Below are positions 23,866-32,294 of a stretch of DNA of 43,879 nt, piece by piece (positions within the stretch are counted from its first letter, which is position 1; each line of letters starts with the position of its first letter). Source of the DNA: DASWUZ01 sp036401375. Lineage in GTDB: Bacteria; Acidobacteriota; Terriglobia; Terriglobales; Acidobacteriaceae. Below the pieces are notes generated by a model. It was not told the origin of the DNA. It did no database searches and saw only the letters and a program-made list of their open reading frames with translations. The translations under genes were made by a program, and so were the position numbers. The stretch covers positions 1 to 43,879 of the forward strand of contig DASWVB010000008.1 in the NCBI GenBank assembly GCA_036401375.1, in the 5' to 3' direction.

Positions 23866-26800
23866 CTAGAAGTAGTACTTGACCGCGAACTCCAGGATAC
23901 GGCTGCCGTTCTTGAAGGCGGGTGAGCCGGTAGTGCTCGTGTTGGTGTTAGTGGGCGAGAGGAAGGAGGTGGAAACGCCGGTAGCAGCATCAGTTCCTGT
24001 TCCGCTGAAGTTGAGCTGCTCATCGTTTCCGCCCAGTCCGAACTGCCGCAACGGGTGATTGAGGAAGTTTGTAGCTGCTACACGGAACTGCACCTTCTGG
24101 TTATCCGTGACCCGGAAGTTCTTGAACAGCGCGAGATCGCTGTTGAAGTAAGCCGGTCCGCGGAGGTAAGGCCATTCCAAAGCGCCCTGTTGGCCGAAGG
24201 CAGGAACACCAAAGCAGTTGGGATTGAAGTACTGGCCCGACTTGAGGTGAGCTCCCGGATTGCAGGTCAGCGTTGGAAGCAGGAGGTTGTAAGCGTTAGA
24301 ACCGAACCAGGACTGCGGGTTCACCTGGGTCGATACCAAGCCGTTCGGTAGGTGAATGCTGTAATCCGGCAAGCCGGGGTGAGCCGAGGTGGGTACCGTC
24401 AAGCCACTTGGGTAAGCAGCATTCAGGTCGCCTGTATTGGCCTGGATGTTGGCCCCGCTCTGGTAGGTAGTGTACCCGGACAACTGCCAGCCGTTGATCG
24501 CACCTTTTAGAAGGAAGTTGCTGTGAATGGGCGAGGGCATGTTCCACACGTATGCTGCGTTGAAAATATTCGTGTGGTCGTAGGCCAACGGACCGTAGTT
24601 AGCCTTCAGGTTGAACGGATCGACCATGGTTCCGTTACCGGCCCCATTGTCTGTTTGTCCATCGCGAATGCCGAGCAGCTTGCTGAAGGTGTAGTTGGTG
24701 AGGAAGGTAATCGGACCCGACTGCTTCTGCCACGAAGCCTGTAGCGAATTGTAGTTCGCGTAGCTGCCGTGAGTGATCAGGTAGATGTCCTGATAAGCCT
24801 TCATTGGCCGATAGTCGTTCGCGTTGAAGTTACCGTATCCGCCCGGATTCTCGGCGCAGTAGATGGATCCGTTCGTGCCGCCGCAGCCAGGCCCGTTCGG
24901 CGAGGTAATCCGGCCGGTCACTGGGTCCGGAAGGAAGAGCGCACCAGGATAGACGTTGTTGATGTCGTCATATTTCCCGTTGCTCCCGTTGATCAGTTCG
25001 TTTGAGCTCTTGTTAGCCACGTAAGAGACTTCGAACACTGACCGCCAAGGGAGTGCCTGCGATACAGTCACGTTCCAGTCCATGGTGGAGGGAGTGCGAT
25101 CATCACCCTCGACCATAGCGCTTATCCCGCCACCGTTCTGCTGGCTGCTGGAAGGCACCGTGAACAGACCCGTCTTATCGACATCTTCATACGACTTCAA
25201 GCCAGGCGTGCCGAAGCCAAATGATCCCTGTGGACCCCCGACTGCTCCGCCTACGTCGTTTTCCGATACCTGGTAGCGGAAGACCGCAACGCCGCCGCGG
25301 ATCACAGTCTTGCCTGTGCCGAAGACGTCATAGGCCAGACCCACGCGAGGCTCAAGGTAGAAGAGAGGCGACTTCCAGCCCGACAGGGGAATAGAACTGT
25401 CAATCGCGTGCCATAAGAGACCCGTGTTTGCAGGAGCGTTGGTGCTGTTGACGTAGGTTCCCGGATTCCAGACCTGCAGACCCTGTGACGTGCCGTACCA
25501 CTGGCCCATGTGGTCGAACCGCAACCCGTAGTTGATGGTCAACTGATTGCCGGCCTTCCAGGAGTCCTGCGCATAGATGGAATACTGGTGAAACTTGATG
25601 TCGTCCACCGGCACTGAGCTTTGCTGATTGTAGGACGCGCGTCCAAGCAGCCAGTCAGCCACTACGTTGTTGGTCCCGTACTGTTGATAGCCGACCGAGT
25701 AATTACCGTTGTCCGCTCCCGTGCTTGACTGGAGGTTTCCATTGGTGTCCCAGTAAACGCCCGCCTTCAAGGTGTGCGAACCGAGCACCTTAGAGAAGTT
25801 GTCATAGATTGCAGGATCGCTCTTGGTGGCGCCAAACGCTCCTCCATCGAAGTTGCCGTCAAAGGAGAGCTCTGAAAGCCAGGGGAACGTTCCGCCCCAG
25901 ACACCAGTCGTGATGTTCGGGATCTGCTTGCTGGTGTGACCGAACAAGCCAGTCACATTGAAGCCAAGCTTGGCACGATCAACGCGAGCTTCGTTCACCA
26001 GAGTGCTTGGATTGATGTAGTGAGCAAGCGTGTAGACAAATTCATTCGTGGTCGTTGGATTGAACACGTGAGTGAAGTTTGTCATGACCTCCTGCGACAC
26101 AGTGGCGGCGACGACGGAAGAGGGATAGGGGAGCGTCCAGTTTGGCGCCCACCAGACCGCCACCGGGTGCTGATCGTTTTCAATCTGCCTGGTGTAGGAG
26201 CCGGTAATCTTGGTATTGTCGCTAATTGCGTAGTCGAGCTTGCCAGTCGCCTCCCAACGATTTTGAGGGATTGCGCTTACATACTCGTAGTTGCTCCAGC
26301 CGTTAGTCGCAGAGGGGGTTATGTTTGGATCTGGATAAGCACCCTCAGCGAGCAAGCCGTGCAGGGCTGGGTCAATGTTCGCAGGATCTATGGAGGTAGC
26401 TGTTGAGCCTGCGGGTAACTGGCTGGTGTTTAGCGAGTTATAAGCGTAACCGTAGGAGTTCTTTACGCCCTGAGGTACGGTGCTGTTGTCGAAGTTACCC
26501 ATCTTCTGAGCTGCAGTGGGAACGTTGTAGTTCACAGGGTTTGCAGCCGGGTGCTGGCTCATGTATTCGTAGCCGCCCCAGAAGAACAGCCTTTTTCGGC
26601 TCTTGTTGAAGCTCGTAAATGGAATCAAGACCGGCCCGCCGACGTTGAAGCCTGGGTAGTAGTAGTGCTCGTCCGGGTGCAGGCTGGCTGCAACCGCGGC
26701 AGCCGTCGAACTGTTTGACTTCAGATCGGACAGGTACTCGGTCTTGGCGTACGCATCCCAGGAGTTGAAGACACTGTTCTTCGCATATAGGTAGGCTTCG

Positions 26801-27612
26801 CCGTGGAACTGCGAACCGCCGCTCTTGCTGAATGCTTCGAAGATCACCGGGCCCTTGGCGTATTCTGCGCCGTAGCCGGACATCAGCACCTTAACCTCAG
26901 CGGTCATGTCCTGATTGATGTTAGCAATCTGGGTGCCGGCGTTGCCCGGGTCGGTCAGGTTTGCACCGTCGAGCATGTAAGCCATGGCGCCATTCGGCTG
27001 GGTACCGTTGGACGAATAGGAACCTACCGGCCCATTGTTAGTACCCGTGACCTTGGTGTTGAATCCTGACCCCTGGTTGAGCCCGTTAGTGAGCGCCATT
27101 CCAGGCATCACCTTCAGCAGTTCACCCGCATCGCGGCTTGCGATGGTAATGTCCTGAATCATCTCGGTATTCAGCGTAGTGCTGATCTCGGCGGTATCTA
27201 CGGGAACGACTGCGTCGACTCCGGAGATGACCTCGATCTCAGACTTGGCGCCGCCAACCTTCAACCTGATGTTGGCAACCTGGCGGTTATCACCCTGGTT
27301 CATGACCAGGTCATGCTCCTGCCATGTCGTGAAGCCGGGCGCTGAAACGGTGATGGTGTAACTGGCTGGAGGAACAGCGCTGATCGCGAAGTAACCCGAA
27401 GAATCTGAGGTGGTGTTACGTGTGTCCCCGCTGTCCTGGTTCTTGAGGACGATCTTCGCATTCGGGATGACCGCGCCCGATACGTCTTCAGCAGTACCGC
27501 TCAGGGTTCCTGTTAACTGCTGGCTGAAGCAGAAGGGAGCCAGCGCCACGAAAAGGGCCAAGGCTGCTACTACTCCGAAGGACTTCATTTGAAAGACCCG
27601 GTATCTAGACAT
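23866..27612 (-). CDS. Oar-like TonB-dependent receptor with carboxypeptidase-regulatory N-terminal domain
   Basis: The product is 1248 residues. The ATG at 27612 has GGAGG 11 bases upstream; a second ATG eight codons in (27588) has none. The signal peptide MKSFGVVAALALFVALAPFC ends before CFSQQLTG. A carboxypeptidase-regulatory-like (CarboxypepD_reg) beta-sandwich follows at about residues 33-115 (GTAEDVSGAVIPNAKIVLKN, SSGYFAISAVPPASYTITVS). A plug domain follows to about residue 270 and a long barrel runs to the C terminus, which ends in LEFAVKYYF with the terminal Phe of outer membrane barrels. This layout matches the large Oar-type receptors abundant in acidobacteria, which import or bind polymers at the outer membrane. 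The substrate cannot be told from the sequence. The gene is divergent from the TPR/cytochrome operon. Confidence 0.95.
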   Translation of the reverse strand: MSRYRVFQMKSFGVVAALALFVALAPFCFSQQLTGTLSGTAEDVSGAVIPNAKIVLKNQDSGDTRNTTSDSSGYFAISAVPPASYTITVSAPGFTTWQEHDLVMNQGDNRQVANIRLKVGGAKSEIEVISGVDAVVPVDTAEISTTLNTEMIQDITIASRDAGELLKVMPGMALTNGLNQGSGFNTKVTGTNNGPVGSYSSNGTQPNGAMAYMLDGANLTDPGNAGTQIANINQDMTAEVKVLMSGYGAEYAKGPVIFEAFSKSGGSQFHGEAYLYAKNSVFNSWDAYAKTEYLSDLKSNSSTAAAVAASLHPDEHYYYPGFNVGGPVLIPFTSFNKSRKRLFFWGGYEYMSQHPAANPVNYNVPTAAQKMGNFDNSTVPQGVKNSYGYAYNSLNTSQLPAGSTATSIDPANIDPALHGLLAEGAYPDPNITPSATNGWSNYEYVSAIPQNRWEATGKLDYAISDNTKITGSYTRQIENDQHPVAVWWAPNWTLPYPSSVVAATVSQEVMTNFTHVFNPTTTNEFVYTLAHYINPSTLVNEARVDRAKLGFNVTGLFGHTSKQIPNITTGVWGGTFPWLSELSFDGNFDGGAFGATKSDPAIYDNFSKVLGSHTLKAGVYWDTNGNLQSSTGADNGNYSVGYQQYGTNNVVADWLLGRASYNQQSSVPVDDIKFHQYSIYAQDSWKAGNQLTINYGLRFDHMGQWYGTSQGLQVWNPGTYVNSTNAPANTGLLWHAIDSSIPLSGWKSPLFYLEPRVGLAYDVFGTGKTVIRGGVAVFRYQVSENDVGGAVGGPQGSFGFGTPGLKSYEDVDKTGLFTVPSSSQQNGGGISAMVEGDDRTPSTMDWNVTVSQALPWRSVFEVSYVANKSSNELINGSNGKYDDINNVYPGALFLPDPVTGRITSPNGPGCGGTNGSIYCAENPGGYGNFNANDYRPMKAYQDIYLITHGSYANYNSLQASWQKQSGPITFLTNYTFSKLLGIRDGQTDNGAGNGTMVDPFNLKANYGPLAYDHTNIFNAAYVWNMPSPIHSNFLLKGAINGWQLSGYTTYQSGANIQANTGDLNAAYPSGLTVPTSAHPGLPDYSIHLPNGLVSTQVNPQSWFGSNAYNLLLPTLTCNPGAHLKSGQYFNPNCFGVPAFGQQGALEWPYLRGPAYFNSDLALFKNFRVTDNQKVQFRVAATNFLNHPLRQFGLGGNDEQLNFSGTGTDAATGVSTSFLSPTNTNTSTTGSPAFKNGSRILEFAVKYYF

Positions 27613-28083
27613 CGTTTGTTACGCCTCCAAATTAAACAGGCCTGAAACTCTTGTGACTTCTCGGCCTGTCATGGCCCCTCTCCATCAAATCGGGGATGGG
27701 TGCCTGCTACTTAAAGTTGAGTTTTGAGTGCAACCGAGACGGTTTTCGGTTCGACAGTGGTTGTATATGTCCGGACGGAGCACTGTCAAGAAAATCTCTC
27801 CATCCTTCGGACGAGGGGCCAAAGAGTTTGAAGTGGGATAGCGGGCGCACTAAACGCACAGTTAAGTGGACGCCGTTTGACCTCGAGAGGCCACCAGCTG
27901 GTTAATCGCTTTAATGCGGGGAATGGGCCGCGCCGGCATGCAGTACAGCGAGAGCCGCTTCCACGGCGAGCCGTAAAATGAAGAGAGCAGTAAGGCTGAA
28001 CGGGGTACGCGTTTACTGCAGGCAAACTTCACAGGATGAAGTTTTATCTCCTCTTAGGCGCTCGGCCGGCAGACGCATGAAAG
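27613..28083. other. Divergent regulatory region between receptor and TPR/cytochrome operon, with receptor leader hairpins
   Basis: This 471-base gap holds the receptor promoter (27762-27789, minus) and a leader of about 140 bases. In the leader, ACAGGCC (27636-27642) pairs with GGCCTGT (27663-27669) across a 20-base loop next to the ribosome binding site, and AACCGA/TCGGTT pairs at 27732-27751. For the plus-strand operon only weak candidates exist, such as TTGACC near 27880 with a poorly placed -10. No protein-coding frame here is convincing. Confidence 0.5.
27762..27789 (-). promoter_or_regulatory. Sigma70-type promoter of the TonB-dependent receptor gene
   Basis: On the minus strand TTGACA (27784-27789, perfect -35), a 16-base spacer and TATACA (27762-27767, five of six) lie about 150 bases upstream of the receptor ATG at 27612. 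Transcription would start near 27755. The spacer contains GTCCGGAC, a perfect 8-bp palindrome, which could be a repressor site. Confidence 0.65.
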
Positions 28084-29259
28084 ATGATTGGAAACATGGT
28101 CAGCAGCTTCAAAGGCTTGGGATGGCAGTCGTGGAGGACTTCCACGGTGGACGCCAGCACGTTTATCTTTGCTCTCTTGAGCCTGCCCGGCCTTATCTGC
28201 CTGCCCTCAGGCGCGCAGACCGCTCCCGACTTTAACCAGGTGTCGAGCGCGGCTGCCGCTGCCAGAGAGGCCGGCGACCTGATTCACGCTGTTGATCTGT
28301 ATTCCGCGGCAGTTCGACTCAATCCTGGATGGGCAGACGGGTGGTGGTACCTTGGAACGCTTCTATACGGTAGAGGGGAATACCCCGAGGCGCGCGACGC
28401 GCTGACTCACTTCATCGAACTCACCCCTCATGCAGGTCCGGCTACGGCGCTCCGCGGGCTGTGTGAGTTCGAAGCAGGCGACTACCCTGCGGCCCTCAAG
28501 GATGTAAACGCCGGAATCGCCCAGGGAGCGGCGAATCAGCCCCGTAACGAGCACATCCTGAGGGCACACCAGGCACTGCTGCTCACCCGCAATGGTCAGT
28601 TCGCCGAGGCGCTTGGGGCCTACGCGTTCTTTGGCAGCTTTGGTCCGCCAGAGCCTGACATGGCTGTGGGAATGGGCCTTGCGGGGCTCCGCAAGCCGCT
28701 GCTCCCAAAAGAGGTGGCCTTGTCCGACCGGGACATGTACCTGGCTACCGGCAACGCCATGTTCCACTTCATGTCGGGGGACGCAGCAGGCGCGAAGCTG
28801 GCATTCAGCGCTCTGTTTGAGCGCTATCCTACCCTCGCCGGGCTGCACTACTTGTACGGGTACTACCTCTTTCCCACCGACCCCGACGCGGCGGAGGTCG
28901 AGTTCAGGCGGGAGCTGACGATCTTCCCGACCAGCTCGCAGGCGGAGGCGATCCTCTCCTGGATCGAAATCCTGCGCAACCAGCCCGGCGACGCCGTACC
29001 TTACGCCCGGAGGGCAGTAGCTGACGACCCTTCCCTTCCGCTCGCCCAACTGGTCCTCGGCAGGTCTATGGTTGAGACGGGAGACATAGCCGGCGGTCTG
29101 TCTCACCTCGAAAGAGCTCTTGCACTTGAGCCTGGCAATCTCGAGGTACACCTTGCGCTGGCCAGGGCCTATTCCGAATCCGGCCGCAAGGAAGACGCTT
29201 TCAGGGAGCGCATGCAGAGCCTGCAACTTACAAAGGATGAGCAGGTTGCGCAACCCTAA
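28084..29259 (+). CDS. Exported TPR-repeat protein (cluster TPR no. 2)
   Basis: The product is 391 residues. An N-terminal hydrophobic signal (ASTFIFALLSLPGLICLPSG, cut near GAQTA) is followed by TPR-type repeats such as GDLIHAVDLYSAAVRLNPGW, GEYPEARDALTHFIELTPHA and GDIAGGLSHLERALALEPGN. No catalytic motif is visible. ATG at 28084 is used; MVSSF at 28096 is a possible alternative, and neither has a strong ribosome site. It is the first gene of the plus arm, and its last 23 bases overlap the start of the cytochrome gene. A direct structural or assembly link with the cytochrome is therefore likely. Confidence 0.88.
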   Translation: MIGNMVSSFKGLGWQSWRTSTVDASTFIFALLSLPGLICLPSGAQTAPDFNQVSSAAAAAREAGDLIHAVDLYSAAVRLNPGWADGWWYLGTLLYGRGEYPEARDALTHFIELTPHAGPATALRGLCEFEAGDYPAALKDVNAGIAQGAANQPRNEHILRAHQALLLTRNGQFAEALGAYAFFGSFGPPEPDMAVGMGLAGLRKPLLPKEVALSDRDMYLATGNAMFHFMSGDAAGAKLAFSALFERYPTLAGLHYLYGYYLFPTDPDAAEVEFRRELTIFPTSSQAEAILSWIEILRNQPGDAVPYARRAVADDPSLPLAQLVLGRSMVETGDIAGGLSHLERALALEPGNLEVHLALARAYSESGRKEDAFRERMQSLQLTKDEQVAQP

Positions 29260-30502
29260 TCTTCTGTTAATGCCGTTCCTCTTGCTGGCCGTCCTTGTCT
29301 TTGCGGCGGCGCATGGGCAGGCGCCGGGTCCCGGAACGCACTCGAGGCTACCAGGCGGCGCCAATCCTCAGCCGGAGGCCGCCAATCATCCGGATTGGCC
29401 CGGCACGGACGCGCATGCACCGAACGCGGAAGCTAAAGCTCCGGAATCTACCTGCGCCACCTGCCATTTGAGCCAGGCGAAGAGCCAGCCGCTTACACCA
29501 ATGGGCCAGGCCATGGTATTGCCCGGAAATAATCCTGTCCTCCAGGCGCACCCGCTGCTCACGTTCAAACGCGGCGCCTACACCTACACGGTCACAGAGG
29601 CGGCGAACAAGATCACCTACAGCGTCAGCGACGGGACGAAGTCCATCGCGGTGCCGGTCCGTTGGAGCATGGGCGTCGGTGCGCAGACATGGGTCCTCGA
29701 GCGGGACGGCAAGCTCTATGAGAGCCTGGTTAGCTACTATCCGGCCATTACGGGGCTTGATGTCACCACCGGAGATGAAGTGATCAAGCCGAAGACGGTC
29801 GAGGAGGCGCTGGGGCGGCCGGTCAATCAGAATGAGGCGAAGTCGTGCTTCGGCTGCCACTCCAGCAACTCACTGGTCGACGGCAGGTTGAGCTTCGAAA
29901 GGGTGCAGCCAGGACTGAACTGCGAACACTGCCATGAGGGCGCGCTCGCCCATGCGGCAGACGCAGACCAGGGGTCATTCGAGTCCGTTCCGCCGCGGCT
30001 GAGGAGCCTCTCGTCGGAAGGTATGTCGCACTTTTGCGGACAGTGCCACCGTACCTGGGACATGGTGGTGAGGAGTCACTGGCACGGGCCGGCAAATGCT
30101 CGTTTTCAGCCCTATCGCCTGGCGAACAGCCGCTGCTTTGACGGGACAGACCCGCGTATCAGCTGTGTTGCCTGCCATGATCCGCACCAGGATGTGGTGC
30201 GAGGGACGGCGTTCTACGACTCGAAGTGCCTGGCGTGCCACGCGCCAGGATTGGCGGCCGTCCCCGGCAAGTCTCCGGAGCCGACCGGCACGACGGCCGC
30301 AACAACGGTCCCCCGGGTAGGGGTTCCTGGTCTGGGAGCCGTCGGGACTGCGCGGGAAGAGGCTCGGAGCTGCCCGGTCGCCAAATCCGACTGCGCCAGC
30401 TGCCACATGCCTAAGGTGACTTTGCCGAGCGGCGGGGGCCACCTCGTCTTCACAGACCACGATATCCGGATCGCGAGGGCTGGCGATCCTTACCCATTCT
30501 GA
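29237..30502 (+). CDS. Seven-heme c-type cytochrome, exported
   Basis: From the ATG at 29237, inside the end of the TPR gene, the product is about 421 residues with a signal segment MPFLLLAVLVFAAAHG (residues 12-27). An ATG at 29270 could also start the protein. Seven CxxCH heme sites are present: CATCH (73), CFGCH (204), CEHCH (229), CGQCH (266), CVACH (309), CLACH (330) and CASCH (385). The first is 127 residues from the second; the other six are close together. The C-terminal block CASCHMP...HLVFTDHDIRI resembles the end of multiheme cytochromes found fused or adjacent to TPR domains. It should be periplasmic or extracellular and carry electrons; the redox partner is unknown. No quinone-linked NapC-type anchor is in the window. 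Confidence 0.92.
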   Translation: MSRLRNPNLLLMPFLLLAVLVFAAAHGQAPGPGTHSRLPGGANPQPEAANHPDWPGTDAHAPNAEAKAPESTCATCHLSQAKSQPLTPMGQAMVLPGNNPVLQAHPLLTFKRGAYTYTVTEAANKITYSVSDGTKSIAVPVRWSMGVGAQTWVLERDGKLYESLVSYYPAITGLDVTTGDEVIKPKTVEEALGRPVNQNEAKSCFGCHSSNSLVDGRLSFERVQPGLNCEHCHEGALAHAADADQGSFESVPPRLRSLSSEGMSHFCGQCHRTWDMVVRSHWHGPANARFQPYRLANSRCFDGTDPRISCVACHDPHQDVVRGTAFYDSKCLACHAPGLAAVPGKSPEPTGTTAATTVPRVGVPGLGAVGTAREEARSCPVAKSDCASCHMPKVTLPSGGGHLVFTDHDIRIARAGDPYPF

Positions 30503-30650
30503 AGCCCCGTAGAGGATACATAGACGACCAGGAATCTTCGACGTCATTCAAATGGCGGCGACGGCCCAGGATTCCTTCTTGCGGGCGCTCCAACCGCTCG
30601 ACTATGCTCTGAGTCCGGTCGGGAACGAGACGCGGGGAGAAACATAGAGC

Positions 30651-32294
30651 ATGCAGGAGCACGACCAGGGAGGCAGCGCCTCCTCTAGCCGGCGCCCGGT
30701 GTCACGGGCGATCCTGGCAATTGCCTTGTGCGCGTCTACTGCACCGGCGCTCCACGGCGCCTGTGTCGGGCCGCTGCAGCTCCAGGCCCGGATACGCTCT
30801 CACCCGGGCGCTGATACTTACGTTGCGCTCGGCACTTGGTATGCCGGGCAGCACAACTTCGACTGTGCGAACCAGGCTTTCGCCGCCGGACTTAAGCTGG
30901 AACCCGCCTCCGGACGACTCGCCTACCTGCTTGGACTCAGCCTCTACTCGGGCGGCCACGCCGATCAGGCCCTACCTGTTCTGCAGAGGGCCGTCCAACT
31001 CGCTCCGGAGATGCTAGAAGCTCACCTTTTGCTGGCTTCAGATCTTGACGTACTTCAGCGGCAGAGAGACGCATTGACTGAATGGCAGGCCGCGGTGAAG
31101 ATCGACCCTAAGTCTGAAGCTGCCCTGGACGGGTTGAGCAAGAGCCTGATCCGGCAGGGGGACTACGCCTCGGTGATCGCGAACCTGAAGCCTTTTCCCC
31201 ATAATCAGGACCTGACTCTCGACCTGGCGCTCGCCTACGGCAAGATGGGGATGCTCGAGGGTGCAGCGTCAGTGCTCGAGCAGGCGCTCAAGTTCGCACC
31301 CGGCTCCCTGCGCCTGACCAAGGCGCTGGTTACGGTGATGGTGCAGCAGACGCGCACTCAGGATGCCTTGCGGCTCGCAGCGCGGTCTGCGCAGCTGCAC
31401 CCTGCGGATCCGGGTGCGCAGGCCCTCTACGCGAGAGTGCTGATCCAGAACGGCGAATATGAGACCGCCCGGCCGATCGCGCGCAAGCTGCTCGCCGCTT
31501 CCCCGCACAGCTTCGATGCTCTGTATCTCAACGGGGTGCTGGAGCGGCAAGCCGGGGAGTATGGGGTCGCCCGATCTCACCTCGAAGAGGCGGTCGCGCT
31601 CAATCCGGGAGACTATAACGTCCACTACAACCTTGGAATGACATTGGTAAAGCTGCAGGAGCCAGCGGCTGCGCGCAAGCAGTTTGAACGGGTGCTCGCG
31701 CTGGGTGCGACCGATGCGGAGGTGCACTTCGATCTGGCATCGGTACTGCGCAGCCTGGGGGAGACGCAGCAGGCGGCGGAGCAGCTGAAGATCTACCAGG
31801 AGGCGCTGAAGGACAAGGCAAACCGGACCGAGGTTGCGGGGAAGGCTGCTGAGGCGGCACAGGAGCTAGCCAGCGGAGATGCACAGAGGGCTGCGTCACT
31901 CTATAAGGAGGCGGCGGCGGCCTCGCCAGACGACGCGCAACTTGGTTACAAGCTCGCCATGGCTCTCGATAAAGCTGGGGACCTGGCGGCTGAGCGCAGC
32001 GAACTCGAACGGGTGGTAAAGCTCGATCCGACGATGGCCGTTGCTCAGAACCAGCTCGGCTACCTTGAGTCGAGAAGTGGAGACACGGGCGCGGCAGAGG
32101 AACACTTTCGCGCAGCGCTTGCCGCGGCTCCCGGCTACACCCAGGCCTGGGTGAGCCTCGCGGCTACCCTCGGTATGGAGTCTCGCTTCGCCGAGGCCCA
32201 GCAGGCGCTGGCCAGCGCGTTACGCCTCGACCCTCAAAACGCACAGGCGCATGACCTTGCCAGGGCCTTGAATGCTGCCCAGGCCCACAAGTGA
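30651..32294 (+). CDS. Exported TPR-repeat protein (cluster TPR no. 3)
   Basis: The product is 547 residues. The ATG at 30651 has GGGGAGA about a dozen bases upstream. The N terminus has a signal peptide (SRAILAIALCASTAPALHGA). About twelve TPR units follow, spanning nearly the whole protein, for example GGHADQALPVLQRAVQLAPE, GEYGVARSHLEEAVALNPGD, GDLAAERSELERVVKLDPTM and GDTGAAEEHFRAALAAAPGY. It lies 148 bases after the cytochrome gene and overlaps the next gene by GTGA, so it is co-translated with CRTAC1 no. 2. It is probably a periplasmic scaffold. Confidence 0.92.
   Translation: MQEHDQGGSASSSRRPVSRAILAIALCASTAPALHGACVGPLQLQARIRSHPGADTYVALGTWYAGQHNFDCANQAFAAGLKLEPASGRLAYLLGLSLYSGGHADQALPVLQRAVQLAPEMLEAHLLLASDLDVLQRQRDALTEWQAAVKIDPKSEAALDGLSKSLIRQGDYASVIANLKPFPHNQDLTLDLALAYGKMGMLEGAASVLEQALKFAPGSLRLTKALVTVMVQQTRTQDALRLAARSAQLHPADPGAQALYARVLIQNGEYETARPIARKLLAASPHSFDALYLNGVLERQAGEYGVARSHLEEAVALNPGDYNVHYNLGMTLVKLQEPAAARKQFERVLALGATDAEVHFDLASVLRSLGETQQAAEQLKIYQEALKDKANRTEVAGKAAEAAQELASGDAQRAASLYKEAAAASPDDAQLGYKLAMALDKAGDLAAERSELERVVKLDPTMAVAQNQLGYLESRSGDTGAAEEHFRAALAAAPGYTQAWVSLAATLGMESRFAEAQQALASALRLDPQNAQAHDLARALNAAQAHK

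Noticed and set aside
28363..29364. 333-codon minus-strand frame opposite TPR no. 2 and the cytochrome start
   Set aside because: Shadow frame; the plus strand carries TPR and heme motifs.
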